DNA of 64,000 nucleotides from Symsagittifera roscoffensis (Eukaryota > Xenacoelomorpha > Acoela > Convolutidae). Position 1 is the first letter of the stretch, and each line of letters starts with the position of its first letter. A model generated the notes under the pieces. The model was not told the origin of the DNA. It did not search any database and saw nothing but the letters and a program-made list of their open reading frames with translations. The translations under genes were made by a program, and so were the position numbers. Below, in pieces: positions 34,683 through 46,859 of this stretch. The DNA lies in the NCBI RefSeq assembly GCF_963678635.1, contig NC_087071.1, positions 2,532,537-2,596,536 of the forward strand. The letters are read 5' to 3'.

Positions 34683-36665
34683 TCCTCCCCCCTTTAAGAA
34701 GGAAGAACCGGAGCTAGCTTAACGGACGGACGAGTGACTTCACGGGTTGCGGGGCGCAACCGTCCTGTCCGTAGTTTAGCTTGATGACTCGGGCGAGAGG
34801 GGAGGACCCACGCGGAGTATCGGGCTCAGTCACCCACACGAGATCGCCTGCCTTGAGAGCAAAGTCAAAATGAGTGTGCCACTTGAGACGCTTTTTCAAT
34901 GAGGGAACATTTTCGCGAAGCCAACGAGATCAAATAGCGTTAGCATACAACTGCCCTCGAACGTACCTTTTCTTGTGGTCGAAGTGCTCCCCAGGTAAAA
35001 GCGAAGGAAAGTTTGTGGCATGTTGTCCAAGCAAAAAGTGGTTTCCGGTTAACGCTTCTAACTCACGTGAATCAGTACTAACGGGAGCGATTGACCTCGA
35101 ATTCAAAGCCTGCTCAACTAAACAGACTTTTGTTCCTAACACCTCTTCGTTGACTTGCCTACTGCCTAGTTAATCGTACAGCACTCGCTTCACGCTTCGG
35201 ACGAGGCGCTCCCAGGATCCGCCATAATGGGGTGCGCCTGGCGGGTTAAATTTCCAAGTAACACCTTTGTGTGCAAAAACGGTTGGAGCTATTCCATTCC
35301 AGCTCTTGATGCAGGCAAGTAAATCCTTTTCTGCATCAACGAAATTCGTGCCGTTGTCCGATTAGATCGTGCTTGGTGTACCACGACGCGCAATGAATCG
35401 TTCAATGCCCATGACACAAGAACTACTGTCCAGAGATGGTACAATCTCAAGTTGTACAGCCCTGGTGGTGAGGCAAGTAAAAAGAAATCCCCATCTTTTT
35501 TCAGTGCTTCTGCGAACCAGAACGTAAAGCCGTCCAAAGTAATCTACACCCGTATGATAAAAGGGTGGTTGCTTTTATCCGAGACGTTCGACAGGTAACT
35601 CGGACATAATTGACTGGATGATACTTGCTTTCCGTTTACCTGCATGTTACACATTGACTTTCGATAGACCGAAGTAGTAGACGCCACCCAAATATTGCAT
35701 ATTTCATATTTAAAACGGAGCGCATGTAACCTAAACCTTGATGAAAATGTGTATGATGGAGGCTGCGGGCCAACAAACGAACTAGGGTATGTCGGGCGTC
35801 GAGTAAGATTGGGTGCTTAGTATCATACTTGGTTTTCACTAAGCGCACGATCCATCCGGTGGAACAAAAGATACCAGCGTGACCGATAAATGGCGAGTAT
35901 GTGGCATTTTTATTACTATTCTTAATAGGTTTACCAGCGGTGAGTCTTTTTAACTCAACGGGGAAGGATTTCATCTGAGCAAGAGGAGTCAGTTTCCTTT
36001 CTGCAATATCAAGATCAGTGCGGTCCGTGCTTTGTAAGTCCCTACAGTGAGAACGCTTATGTGAAGGCAACATTCTCAACATAAAAGCGACTACTCTTTT
36101 ATATCTTGTAAAGAACTGAACTTTTCCCAATTGAACCCGTGTTCGGTTTGTTTGATGGATGTGACATCGGTGACGAAGGAAGATGATATCTCCAAGCAAT
36201 TATCAACATCACAAGAAGAACACTTCAAACAAATTTCATTCATTACCTGTTCGTCGGGTTTAAATGGCCAATCAGTAGTCCTTATAATGCTCGGACCAAT
36301 TACCCAGCTGCTATCTCTAAGGGCTTCCAATGAGATCCCCCGCGTACCGGTATCAGCTGGATTATCGCGGCTCAGAACATGGTGCCACTCATCAATAGTG
36401 GTCGATTCGAGGATTTCGCCGACAAGGTTAGCGACGAATACAGGCATTTTTGGCAGTGAAGTTCAGCCACTGCAAAACTGTAGTACTATCTGTCCACATG
36501 TAGACATGATTCTGACAGTAAGGGCTGTCATTATATCATCTTTCAGTCGTGTGGCGAGCAGAGCAGCTTGAAGCTCTAGCTTCGGTATAGATAGCGCTTT
36601 AATAGGCGCAACGCGAGCTTTACCAAAGATAATGGATGTTTGATATTTCGCTTTCATTGATACTT
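34683..36665 (-). pseudogene. BEL/Pao pol 3' half (RNase H end to integrase C-terminus), block B1
   Basis: Read 5' to 3' on the minus strand: RNase H end (FGKARVAPIKALSIPKLELQ, about 36630; MWTDSTTVLQWL), BEL-specific connection (STTIDEWHHVLSRDNPADTG, about 36400), HHCC zinc finger (HHTHFHQG...CVTC, about 35745-35640), integrase core, C-terminal domain (GDLVWVTEPDTPRG, about 34845; LARVIKLNYGQDG). Frameshifts split it into several ORFs. It lies antisense to the Ty3 sequence on both sides. At 36665-36715 it abuts the RT of Ty3 copy 2. Confidence 0.85.
35173..35597 (-). pseudogene. BEL/Pao integrase catalytic core of block B1
   Basis: One frame reads HTGVDYFGRLYVLVRRS, then IERFIARRGTPSTI, a TAA (35362-35364) where other blocks have Trp, SDNGTNFVDAEKDLL, and PGAPHYGGSWERLVRSVKR, ending at a stop. 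All three catalytic residues (D in GVDYFG, D in SDNGTNF, E in GSWERL) are present. The lesions are nonsense codons at this site and just upstream (after ERLG). Larger ORFs in other frames of the same interval are shadows. Confidence 0.8.
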
Positions 36666-36714
36666 CGATAGTGAAAAAAATAGTAACCAGTAGGCTTTAT
36701 TTAATTAAACTTAG

Positions 36715-39700
36715 TTACTATTCTCTCAGGAAGCGAATCTCTCAAGATAGTATTAGATTCAAGATGTTTAAGTTTTTTTTATGAATCAAAATGTAATTGA
36801 CCCATGGAACCAATACAAGCACTTATCCCATAAAAACGGAAGAAATTAGACAACATCAGATATGATAAACGCAAACGACCAAAAACATCTTGATGAAAAA
36901 TCACACCGTTCAACACAACTTTTCATTGGAAACCAACACTATAATTTTAATAGATTACTCTATGTTATCTCGAAAGGACCAGCAGCCTTTCCTGCATTAA
37001 TGAATTAAATTTTTAGACCACTAATAATAAGCAGAATTTTGTCTCATACTTAGATAAAATTGTCATACAATTGCGAAAAAAACAGAAATTTTTCGAATTT
37101 CAACATAAATATCATCAATTTTCGATAAATGAAAAGAATAAAGAAGCCCCAGATAAATCACATTTTTTGCCATCCGTGTAAATTTTTTGGACAAATTAAT
37201 AAAGGAAAAATAGTTACAACCCTGAAATCAGGAACAAACCCAAGTTCAAAACCTCAACCACCAACTAACAAAGGGAAAATACATGAAAAGTTTCTGAAGT
37301 TAAATTTTTATCTTAGATTATTTAGAGACATAATACGTCAACAAAACAATTTTGAATGGACCCTAGAACATCAAAAACATTTCAATGAAATCAAAACACT
37401 TCTCAGCGACGAAATACCAAACCTATCCCAGACCTATCAAGTCAAACGTTTTTTGCATTTTGGTACGCTTCCAATTTTGGAATTGGCCCAGCCCTTTTAC
37501 TATCACATCAAGGCATTAATAAAAAGAACTTGATATCAACAAACTCAAGACTTTTAACACTAGCTTAACTCAGACTCTTTACACCTATGAGAGAGTGTAC
37601 AGCTATAATACATACATTGACAGAATATAAATGTTCAATCCTTTGATCAAAATATCAAACACCTTTTTTAACCGATTACAAGCAAGTTATCTTTCTCTTT
37701 ACCCAAAAAACTTGTCTTATTTATACAGTATATAGAATTCAACTAAAAATTTTTTATCAAACCTATTTGTATTTTAGACAGCAAGCACAAATCTTGATTT
37801 ACCAGACTCAATTAGAACTACACCACCAGGACTGCTGGCACGAAAAAAAAAATCGAAAACTGCAAAATAAAAAAGACGAAAGATCACGTTTGAAGATTAT
37901 CATTTTTCTTGCTAAAGACAAAACATCAGCATGATTAGAAGGAAAAACCGCAGCCAAAACTAACTCTGATAACAAACAGATCAATCACCTAGAAAATTTT
38001 GCTATTTTTTAAGATTACCAAAACAACTACGAAAGTCACAGACTAAGAAAATACTTATTGGAACCTATACCATAATCTTAATGGATAAAAACAAAACACA
38101 AATAAAAATAAATAAACAAACCCACAACGCAATAAATCATTTGCCATGATAGAAAAGAAAGACCTGATAGATACATTCAAATTAGCAGGACCGTTTTACA
38201 ATAACAAAAACAAAATATAGAGAAAATATTTCGTTCAAAAGACTCATTATATAAAATACCTTCATCAAAACAGGAAGTTGCCATGTCCAGTTAACCTGAT
38301 AAAGGACCTAATCAAAAATTGTCACTAACTTGGTGTCGTAATACGCGAATTAAAAGCTTGGCTTAAATACAAAACTCAGCCCGAAAAAGACGATATCACC
38401 GTTTTAGAAAACGAAACCTTATCAGATGTTTTCGTAAAACTAACAAAACTTCATTAAATCAAAACATCCATTTACTGGACTCAAAACACAGTCACAAAAC
38501 TACCCTGTCTAACATTAAAAGTTTTTTAATAGCTTTTCACACAACAAACTCCTTAAGTACAAAAGGACGTATTAGATTAAAAAAAGATCCCTTTTTTCCG
38601 CACGCACCAATATGGATCAAAGTGCTCTGCAATGACTGTCTCACGCGTCAACTGAAAAAAATCCTTTCCATATCCGAGACAAATTTCAGAAAAAAAAACA
38701 CTTCACATGACCACATTTAAATTTTAATAACAGAATTTCCTTCGATACAAAAGGCCTTTTATCACCATTCTCTCAAAAAACGCATATGTAATGGTCAATT
38801 TAGACGCATTTAAACATCACCTATCACAAAACTTTGTCTCATACAACAAGGCTTGTGATGCATACGTAACACTTTATGAACATTGGCTGGCATAATTTGG
38901 ATTAATCGAAATCCTTGTTACTGTTTACGGAACAGAAACTGATGAAAATAGTGAAAATCACCTTATGTCATTTATATATTATAGAATGTTTAAGAATAAA
39001 TACAAGTCATTAATGATTTTCTACCGTTTTACCCAAAATAATACGCTCTTCGTGGAAACAATGATCCTAATATACCTGATATTTTAAACGAACTACCACA
39101 ATCAGCAAACAAATTAACAAAAAGCATAACAGAAAAACGCTCTAGAAATCCCCAATCAAAACAAAGAACAAATCGTAACTTACAAGACAAGGCTCTAATA
39201 CCCGAAATAAAAAAAAATTTTTTACGCCAATCGTCTCCTTTAGGAAATCAACCAGGGAAAAATTGGAATTTTTTTGTCCCCCAATCTAAGATATTAAAAA
39301 AAATTGACTTTTAGCAAGCTTCTAATTAACTACACACTCTTTAAGGATCTTCGAACAACGAATTTTCTACAAGTATTTGAAAAACAATTCAAAAAACCTT
39401 TCTTCAAAATTTAGGGTACAATATTTATTATTTCTACTTCTCAGAAGTAATCATCCCACAACTAACCAATCATATCACTTGAGACTGTCTCACACTATAA
39501 TCAGCACCACTGCTACTATTAGCCGACATAACTCCAATTGGAATTAGAACTACAACTCTAACTCAGATACTCTCAGGTCAAAAAAAGCAATTTCCTAATA
39601 TTTGACAACCTATATAAATACCATATAAAAGTTACAGCCCCCTTCTATCATTCGATAATAACATCAACGTTATTGAGTACAATTAGATTCCGACACTCAC

Positions 39701-40333
39701 CAGAAGAAAAATGATAAATTAGCCTAAATGAAAAACATTATGATATCAATCAGCTTAAAGACGGCCCACTCCACCAGAAACCCTGATGATCACGTAAACA
39801 AAAACAAAATATGCAACCTTGTTCTCAAAACTCCGGGCTTCCCTTCTTCCAAACCCCTTCATACCCAACTCATTTGTCAAAAAACAATAAATTATTCAAC
39901 TTTACGCAAAATAATTTTAAAAAAATGAAACTACTCGGAAAGCACATCAGTTTTGAATATTCACCTTGAACTCAGTTGTACGACTTCTTAAAACATTTCT
40001 ATCTATGTTTTTCGCTAAAGGACATTTTAGAGTTTATCAAAATCATACTCAAAATTTTTGCATACCTTTTCTGACTTTTTGTTCCCTAAGCCTACACTTC
40101 TTTTTCCCAAAAAATCGACAGCCTAACAAAGTACGAGAAAAAATTCTATGATGAAAAAATTTTTTGTCATCTTTATTTTCTAATTGTAATAACTATCTAA
40201 TCCTGACTCTTTACAAATGTCTCAAGAAAGCAACAAACTTTTTGTCATCTTTTTTTCTAATTGTGATAGCTATCTAATCGTAACCCTTTATAAGTGTCTC
40301 AAGAAGGCAGCAATTGAATTTACCAAGAAAGTT
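36715..40333 (+). mobile_element. Ty3/gypsy element, copy 2 (RT to tail, 5'-truncated)
   Basis: Begins inside RT (FYESKC then TGA, PMEPIQALIP at about 36805), continues through the YLDK active-site loop (about 37040), RNase H, integrase (VTVYGTET, Asp to Val) and the post-integrase region, then breaks at 40333 in the tail. It parallels copy 1 at an offset of about 6.88 kb and is very similar, including the deletion in the integrase. The left junction with antisense BEL pol is the same as for copy 3. Confidence 0.8.
37129..37533 (+). pseudogene. Ty3/gypsy RT thumb/connection fragment, copy 2
   Basis: 134-codon open segment: KEAPDKSHF-type RT end in an adjacent frame, then PPTNKGKIHEKFLKLNFYLR, FEWTLEHQKHFNEIKTLLSD and QTYQVKRFLHFGTLPILELA. 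It is the longest uninterrupted frame left in any Ty3 pol copy here. It ends before RNase H. Confidence 0.75.
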
Positions 40334-41905
40334 CGAATTCAAAACCTGCTCAACTAAACAGACTGTTGTTCCTAACACCTCTTCGTTGATTCGTTGACTT
40401 GCCTACTGCCTAGTTAATCGTACAGCACTCGCTTCACGCTTCGGACGAGGCGCTCCCAGGATCCGCCATAATGGGGTGCGCCTGGCGGGTTAAATTTCCA
40501 AGTAACACCTTTGTGTGCAAAAACGGTTGGAGCTATTCCATTCCAGCTCTTGATGCAGGCAAGTAAATCCTTTTCTGCATCAACGAAATTCGTGCCGTTG
40601 TCCGATTAGATCGTGCTTGGTGTACCGAATCGTTCAAAGCCCATGACACAAGAACTACTGTCCAGGGATGGTACAATCTCAAGTTGTACAGCCCTGGTGG
40701 TGAGGCAAGTAAAAAGAAATCCCCATCTTTTTTCAGTGCTTCTGCGAACCAGAACGTAATGCCGTCCAAAGTAATCTACACCCGTATGATAAAAGGGTGG
40801 TTGCTTTTATCTGAGACGTTCGACAGGTAACTCGGACATAATTGACTGGATGGTACTTGCTTTCCGTTTACCTGCATGTTACACATTGACTTTCGATAGA
40901 CCGAAGTAGTAGACGCAACCCAAATATTGCATATTTCATATTTAAAACGGAGCGCATGTAACCTAAACCTTGATGAAAATGTGTATGATGGATGCCGCGG
41001 GCCAACAAACGAACTAGGGTATGTCGGGCGTCGAGTAAGATTGGTTGCTTAGTATCATACTTGGTTTTCACTAAGCGCACGATCCATCCGGTGGAACAAA
41101 AGATACCAGCGTGACCGATAAATGACGATTATGTGGCATTTTTATTACTTTTCTTAATAGGTTTACCAGCGGTGAGTCTTTTTAACTCAACGGGGAAGGA
41201 TTTCATCTGAGCAAGAGGAGTCAGTTTGCTTTCTGCAATATCAAGATCAGTGCGGTCCGTGCTTCGGAAGTCCCTACAGTGAGAACGCTTATGTGAAGGC
41301 AACATTCTCAACATAAAAGCGACTACTCTTTTATATCTTGTAAAGAACTGAACTTTTCCCAATTGAGCCCGTGTTCGGTTTGTTTGATGGATGTGACATC
41401 GGTGACGAAGGAAGATGATATCTCCAAGCAATTATCAACATCACAAGAAGAACCCTTCAAACAGATTTCATTCATTACCTGTTCGTCGGGTATAAATGGC
41501 CAATCAGTAGTCCTTATAATGCTCGGACCAATTACCCAGCTGCTATCTCTAAGGGCTTCCAATGAGATCCCCCGCGTACCGGTATCAGCTGGATCATCGC
41601 GGCTCAGAACATGGTGCCACTCATCAATAGTGGTCGATTCGAGGATTTCGCCGACACGGTTAGCGACGAATACAGGCATTTTTGGCAGTGAAGTTCAGCC
41701 ACTGCAAAACTGTAGTACTATCTGTCCACAGTTAGACATGATTCTGACAGTAAGGGCTGTCATTAAATCATCTTTCAGTCGTGTGGCGAGCAGAGCAGCT
41801 TGAAGCTCTAGCTTCGGTATAGATAGCGCTTTAATAGGCGCAACGCGAGCTTTACCAAAGATAATGGATGTTTGATATTTCGCTTTCATTGATACTTCGA
41901 TAGTC
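40334..41905 (-). pseudogene. BEL/Pao pol fragment, block B2
   Basis: Same region as B1 (offset about 5.23 kb): RNase H end (41907-41695), connection with DEWHHVLSRDDPADTGTRG (41679-41323), zinc finger (41080-40868), integrase core with the same TAA at the Trp codon and a 13-bp deletion relative to B1 near 40627. The integrase C-terminus and LTR are missing because the block is fused at 40334 directly to the Ty3 tail. Confidence 0.8.
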
Positions 41906-42748
41906 AAAAAAATAGTAACCAGTAGGCTTTATTTTATTAAACTTAGTTACTATTCTCTCAGGAAGCGAATCTCTCAAGATAGTATTAGATTCAAGATGTT
42001 TAAGTTTTTTTTTATGAATCAAAATGAAATTGACCCATGGAACCAATACAAGCACTTATCCCATAAAACGGAAAAAACTAGACAACATCAGATATGATAA
42101 ACGCAAATGACCAAAAACATCTTGATGAAAAATCACACCGTTCAACACAACTTTTCATTGGAAACCAACACTATAATTTTAATAGATTACTCTATGTTAT
42201 CTCGAAAGGACCAGCAGCCTTTTCTGCATTAATGAAATAAATTTTTAGACAACTAATCATAAGTAGAATTTTGTCTCATACTTAGATAAAATTGTCATAC
42301 AATTGCGAAAAAAAACAGAAATTTTTCGAATTTCAACATAAATATCCGATAAATGAAAAGAATAAAGAAGCCCCAGATAAATCACATTTTTTGCCATCCG
42401 TGTAAATTTTTTCGGACAAATTAATAAAAGAACAACACTTACGACCCTGAAATCAGGAACAAACCCAAGTTCAAAACCTCAACCACCAACTAACAAAGGG
42501 AAAATACATGAAAACTTTCTGAAGTTAAATTTTTATCTTAGAACATTTAGAGACATAATACGTCAACAAAACAGTTTTGAATGGACCCTAGAACATCAAA
42601 AACATTTCAATGAAATCAAAACACTTCTCAGCGACGAAATACCAAACCTATCCCAGACCTATCAAGTCAACGGTTTTATGCATTTTGGGACGCTTCCAAT
42701 TTTGGAACTGGCCCAGCACTTTTACAATCACATCAAGGCACTAATAAA

Positions 42749-42931
42749 ATGAAGTTGCTATCAACAAACTCAGGACATTTAACTCTAGCAAAACTCAGAC
42801 TCCTTACACCAATAAGAGAGTGCACAGCTATAACATATGCATTGATGAAATATAAATTTCCAATCCTTGGATCAAAACATCCAACATTTATTTTTACCAA
42901 TCACAAGCAAATTATCTTTCTCTTTATATAA
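42749..42931 (+). pseudogene. Ty3/gypsy RNase H fragment, copy 3
   Basis: 60 codons: LTLAKLRLLTPIRECTAITY, KFPILGSKHPTFIFTNHKQI. Family features are clear, but Glu of AEL is Lys and Asp of the TDHK motif is Asn. Two catalytic positions are therefore lost in this copy. Confidence 0.75.
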
Positions 42932-44031
42932 AAACATGTCTGAACTATACAGTGCATAGAATTCAACTAGTTCTAATGAATTTTCCAAACCTAATTCTGC
43001 TTTAGACAGCAAGCAAAAATCTTGATTTACCAGACTTCACTAGATTTACACCAGCAGAACTGCTGGCATGAAAAAAATATTAGAAAAACTGCAAAATAAA
43101 CAAGACGAAAGATCACCTTTAAAGACTATCATTTTTCTTGCTAAAGACGAAACATCAGCATGATTAGTATGAAAAGCCACAGTCAAAACTAACTCTGATA
43201 ACACACAGATCAATCACCTAGAATATTTTGCTCTGTATTAAGATTACCAAAACAATTCCAACGAAGTTGACGGACTAGGAAAATACTTATTGGAACCTAT
43301 ACCATAATCTTCATGGATGAAGAACAATACACAAAAAAAACAAACAAACAAACGCACAACGCAATAAAATTTTTCCAACGATAGAAAAGAAAGACCTGAT
43401 AGATACATTCAGTTTAGCAGGACCGTTATACAATAACAAAAACAAAATATAAAGCAAATTTTTTATTCAAAAGACTCATTATATAAAAGACCTTCATCAA
43501 AACAGGAAGTTGTCATGTCCAGTTAACCTGATAAAGGACCTAATCAAAAAATGTCAACAGCTTGGTGTCGTAATACGCGAATTAGAATCTTGGCTTAAAT
43601 ACAAAACTCAGCCCGAAAAAGACGATATCACCGTTTTAGAAAACGAAACCTTACCAGATGTTTTCGTAAAACTAACAAAACTTCATTAAATCAAAACATC
43701 CACTTACTAGACTCAAAACACCGTCACAAAACTACCCTGTCTAACACTATAAATTTTTTAATAGCTTTTCACACAACAAACTCCATAAGTACAAAAGGAC
43801 GTATTAGATTTAAAAAAAGATCATATATTAACCCATTTTTTTCCGCACACACCAATATGGATCAAAGTGCTCTGCAATGACTGTCTCACGCGTCAACTGA
43901 AAAAATCCTTTCCATATCCAAGACAAATTTCAGAAAAAACACTTCACATGACCACATTTAAATTTTAATAACAGAATCTCCTTCGATACAAAAGGCCTTT
44001 TATCACCATTCTCTCAAAAAACTCATATGTA

Positions 44032-44640
44032 ATGGTCAATTTAGACGCATTTAAACATCACCTATCTCAAAACTTTGTCTCATACAACAAGGTTTGTTAC
44101 GCATACGTAACACTTTATGAACATTGGAATGCAAAATTCAAATCAACCGAAATCCTTGTTTTTGTTAACGGAACAGAAACTGATAAAATTAGTGAAATAA
44201 TCACCTTATGTCAATTGTATAACATGAAATAAAAACCTATAACATCACACGCTAGATGGGCAAGTGATATAGATGAAGGTATGAATTTTTCCCACTAGCA
44301 TATAACTCTCAAATTACCCTAACAGTTAAATTATCACATTAATGCTGCATCAATTTCCCTCAAAAAAGCACAAGGTCCTTGTCAATTAACCAAAGACACA
44401 AAATGCATATTTTTGCCAGTCCATACTCATGATGAAGATCTTTTTCATCGCCCACAAACTTTAATATAAGCTTACGGTAGTCACGCGGAAAGGGTTTTAA
44501 ACAGTGATAAGAAAGACAATGAAATTCATCAAAAAACTGCAAAAAAACTAATACAGAGACAAAAAACTGAATCCAAATAAAATCACGCTTCACAGCTGCC
44601 ACAAGTAAAGGACTTTTTGAACACAACTCATAAAAGGATT
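44032..44640 (+). pseudogene. Ty3/gypsy integrase core with third catalytic region, copy 3
   Basis: MVNLDAFKHHLS, YVTLYEHWNAKFKSTEILVF, then VNGTETDKISEIITLCQLYN (second catalytic Asp replaced by Val, Gly intact), a stop, and SHARWASDIDEGMNF, where the Glu of the DDE triad is kept. The following codons (about 44345-44590) read HTHDEDLFHRPQT, a segment missing from copies 1 and 2. The minus-strand ORF at 44360-44626 is a shadow. Confidence 0.75.
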
Positions 44641-46472
44641 TTTTACCATATTACCCAAAACAATAGGCTCTTCGTGGAAACAATGATATTAAAATACCTG
44701 ATATTCCAAACGAACTACCTCAATCACCAAATTAAATAACAAAAATCATACCAGAAACACGCTTTAGAAATCCCCAAAACACATTTTTTATCCCCCAATC
44801 TGAGATATTTAGAAAAAATGAGTTTTGGCAAGCTTCTAACTAGCTACACACTCTTTAGATATCTTCGAACAATGAAATTTCACCACGTATTTGAGAAACA
44901 ATTCAAAAAGACATTTTTCAAAATTTAAGGTACAATATTTATTATTTCTATTTCTCAGAAGTAATCATCCCACAACCAACCAATCATATCACTTGAGACT
45001 TTCTCATACTTTATTCAGCACCACTGCTATTATTAACCGAGGACATAACTCCAATTTGAAATAGAACTACAACTCTAACTCAGATAATCTCAGGTCAAAA
45101 AAAATTTCCTAATATTTGGCAACCTAAATAAATAACATATAAAAGTTACAGCCCCCTTCTATCATTCAATAATAACATCAACGTTATTGAGTACAATTAG
45201 ATTCCGACACTCACCAGAAGAAAAATGATAAATTAGCCTAAATGAAAAACATTATGATATCAATCAGCTTAAAGACGGCCCACTCCACCAGAAACCCTGA
45301 TGATCACGTAAACAAAAACAAAATATGCAACCTTGTTCTCAAAACTCCGGGCTTCCCTTCTTCCAAACCCCTTCATACCCAACTCATTTGTCAAAAATCA
45401 ATAAATTATTCAACTTTACGCAAAATAATTTGAAAAAAATGAAACTACTCGGAAAGCACATCAGTTTTGAATATTCACCTTGAACTCAGTTGTACGACTT
45501 CTTAAAACATTTCTATCTATTTTTTTCGCTAAAGGACATTTTAGAGTTTATCAAAATCATACTCAAAATTTTTGCATACCTTTTCTGACTTTTTGTTCCC
45601 TAAGCCTACACTTCTTTTTCCCAAAAAATCGACAGCCTAACAAAGTACGACAAAAAATTCTATGATAAAAAAAAATTTTTGTCATCTTTATTTTCTAATT
45701 GTAATAACTATCTAATCCTGACTCTTTACAAATGTCTCAAGAAAGCAACATACTTTTTGTCATCTTTTTTTTCTAATTGTAATAGCTATCTAATCGTGAC
45801 CCTTTATAAGTGTCTCAAGAAGGCAGCAATTGAATTTACCAAGAAAGTTCTTTTTAATAAACAAAATGACGGAGTTCTAGATCAAAAAACAAAATTATTG
45901 TCTCAACTTCGACAAAAGATTCCTTAACTACACATTCTTCCCAGATACCCCAGTCAGCACCTAAAACAAACTTTTCAAACCAGCCTCAAACATTTACTCA
46001 ATTAAGTTCTTAACACTTTTAAACAAAGTAAGGCACCATTGTCGGAACAAATAACTTCAGCCCGCCGTTACGCTCCCCTAAGTGAACCACAGTACAAACA
46101 ACATGTAACCTTTGTCCATCCTTACAAAAAAACGTCAACCGAATAAGACATCAAAGTAAAAAGCAAAACTCAACTACCACAAAAGCTCGACAAAACCTCA
46201 GCCGCGACGACATAGAACTCTAATACTCACCGCGAGTCCAATTCGACATACTATCCTCACCAACATCAACTCATTTCGATCTTTCAAGCAACACAATAAA
46301 AAGCAAACCTCCAACTGTAAGCTTAAAACTACAACAAACTACACCATCAGATTACTATAAGCCCTATACACCATCAGATTTATAGGCTCAGCACATCTTC
46401 TGAACAATTTATAGAACACCAATTCAAACCCAACCTATTCGCGAGGGCTCCCGCATTGGTTGAACTTGGTTT

Positions 46473-46859
46473 TTACTCGACGCGATTTAAATCCTGTATA
46501 CGAACCAAAAATTTTTCCCCAGATCCAACCTTATCATTGCCAGAAACACGTTCCCCCGTCAATATCTTCAGTAACTGATATATGATCAGCAAATATTCTT
46601 CCAACAAACTTTCCACATCATATAAACGATATATAACAAGAATTACAGAAGACAAGAAAGCCTCTACGCCTGTGCGCTCAATCTCCGTAAACTGGATAAA
46701 ACAGCTCGGAAAATAATGTTTAACTCGTATTCTCGGCAATACAGATTTCATCGTCACTAATTTATTTTTAAGCCAAAAACTCCGATAAATTATGTCCCTA
46801 ATTTCAACAAATTGGCGCAAGCTAGCCACAAAAACCTCTCGGTAAGGTCCTGGCGACAA
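46473..46859 (-). other. 128-codon ORF across the BEL LTR, unknown
   Basis: Open frame starting MSPGPYREVFVASLRQFVEI and rich in hydrophobic residues. A 95-codon version occurs at 49063-49350 because of near-identical duplication, and other LTR copies break it. It overlaps putative U5/leader sequence of the BEL LTR, in the element's own sense. It matches nothing I recognise and is probably fortuitous. Confidence 0.25.

Larger units (their letters stand above)
41945..46620 (+). mobile_element. Ty3/gypsy element, copy 3 (RT to tail, 5'-truncated)
   Basis: RT from ESN-type sequence and a TGA before PMEPIQALIP (about 42036), YLDK loop, RNase H ORF 42749-42931, integrase 43500-44640 (the only copy keeping the third catalytic region), then the tail to about 46.6 kb. 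It lacks about 115 bp that copies 1 and 2 retain after the integrase (between about 44775 and 44780). More diverged from copies 1 and 2 than they are from each other. Confidence 0.8.

Noticed and set aside
34714-36657. Plus-strand ORFs of up to 146 codons (34874-35173, 36131-36571) opposite BEL pol
   Set aside because: They are complementary shadows of the minus-strand pol domains, which carry clear BEL/Pao signatures. The same holds for 41363-41803, 50903-51424, 53410-54004 and 56823-57038.
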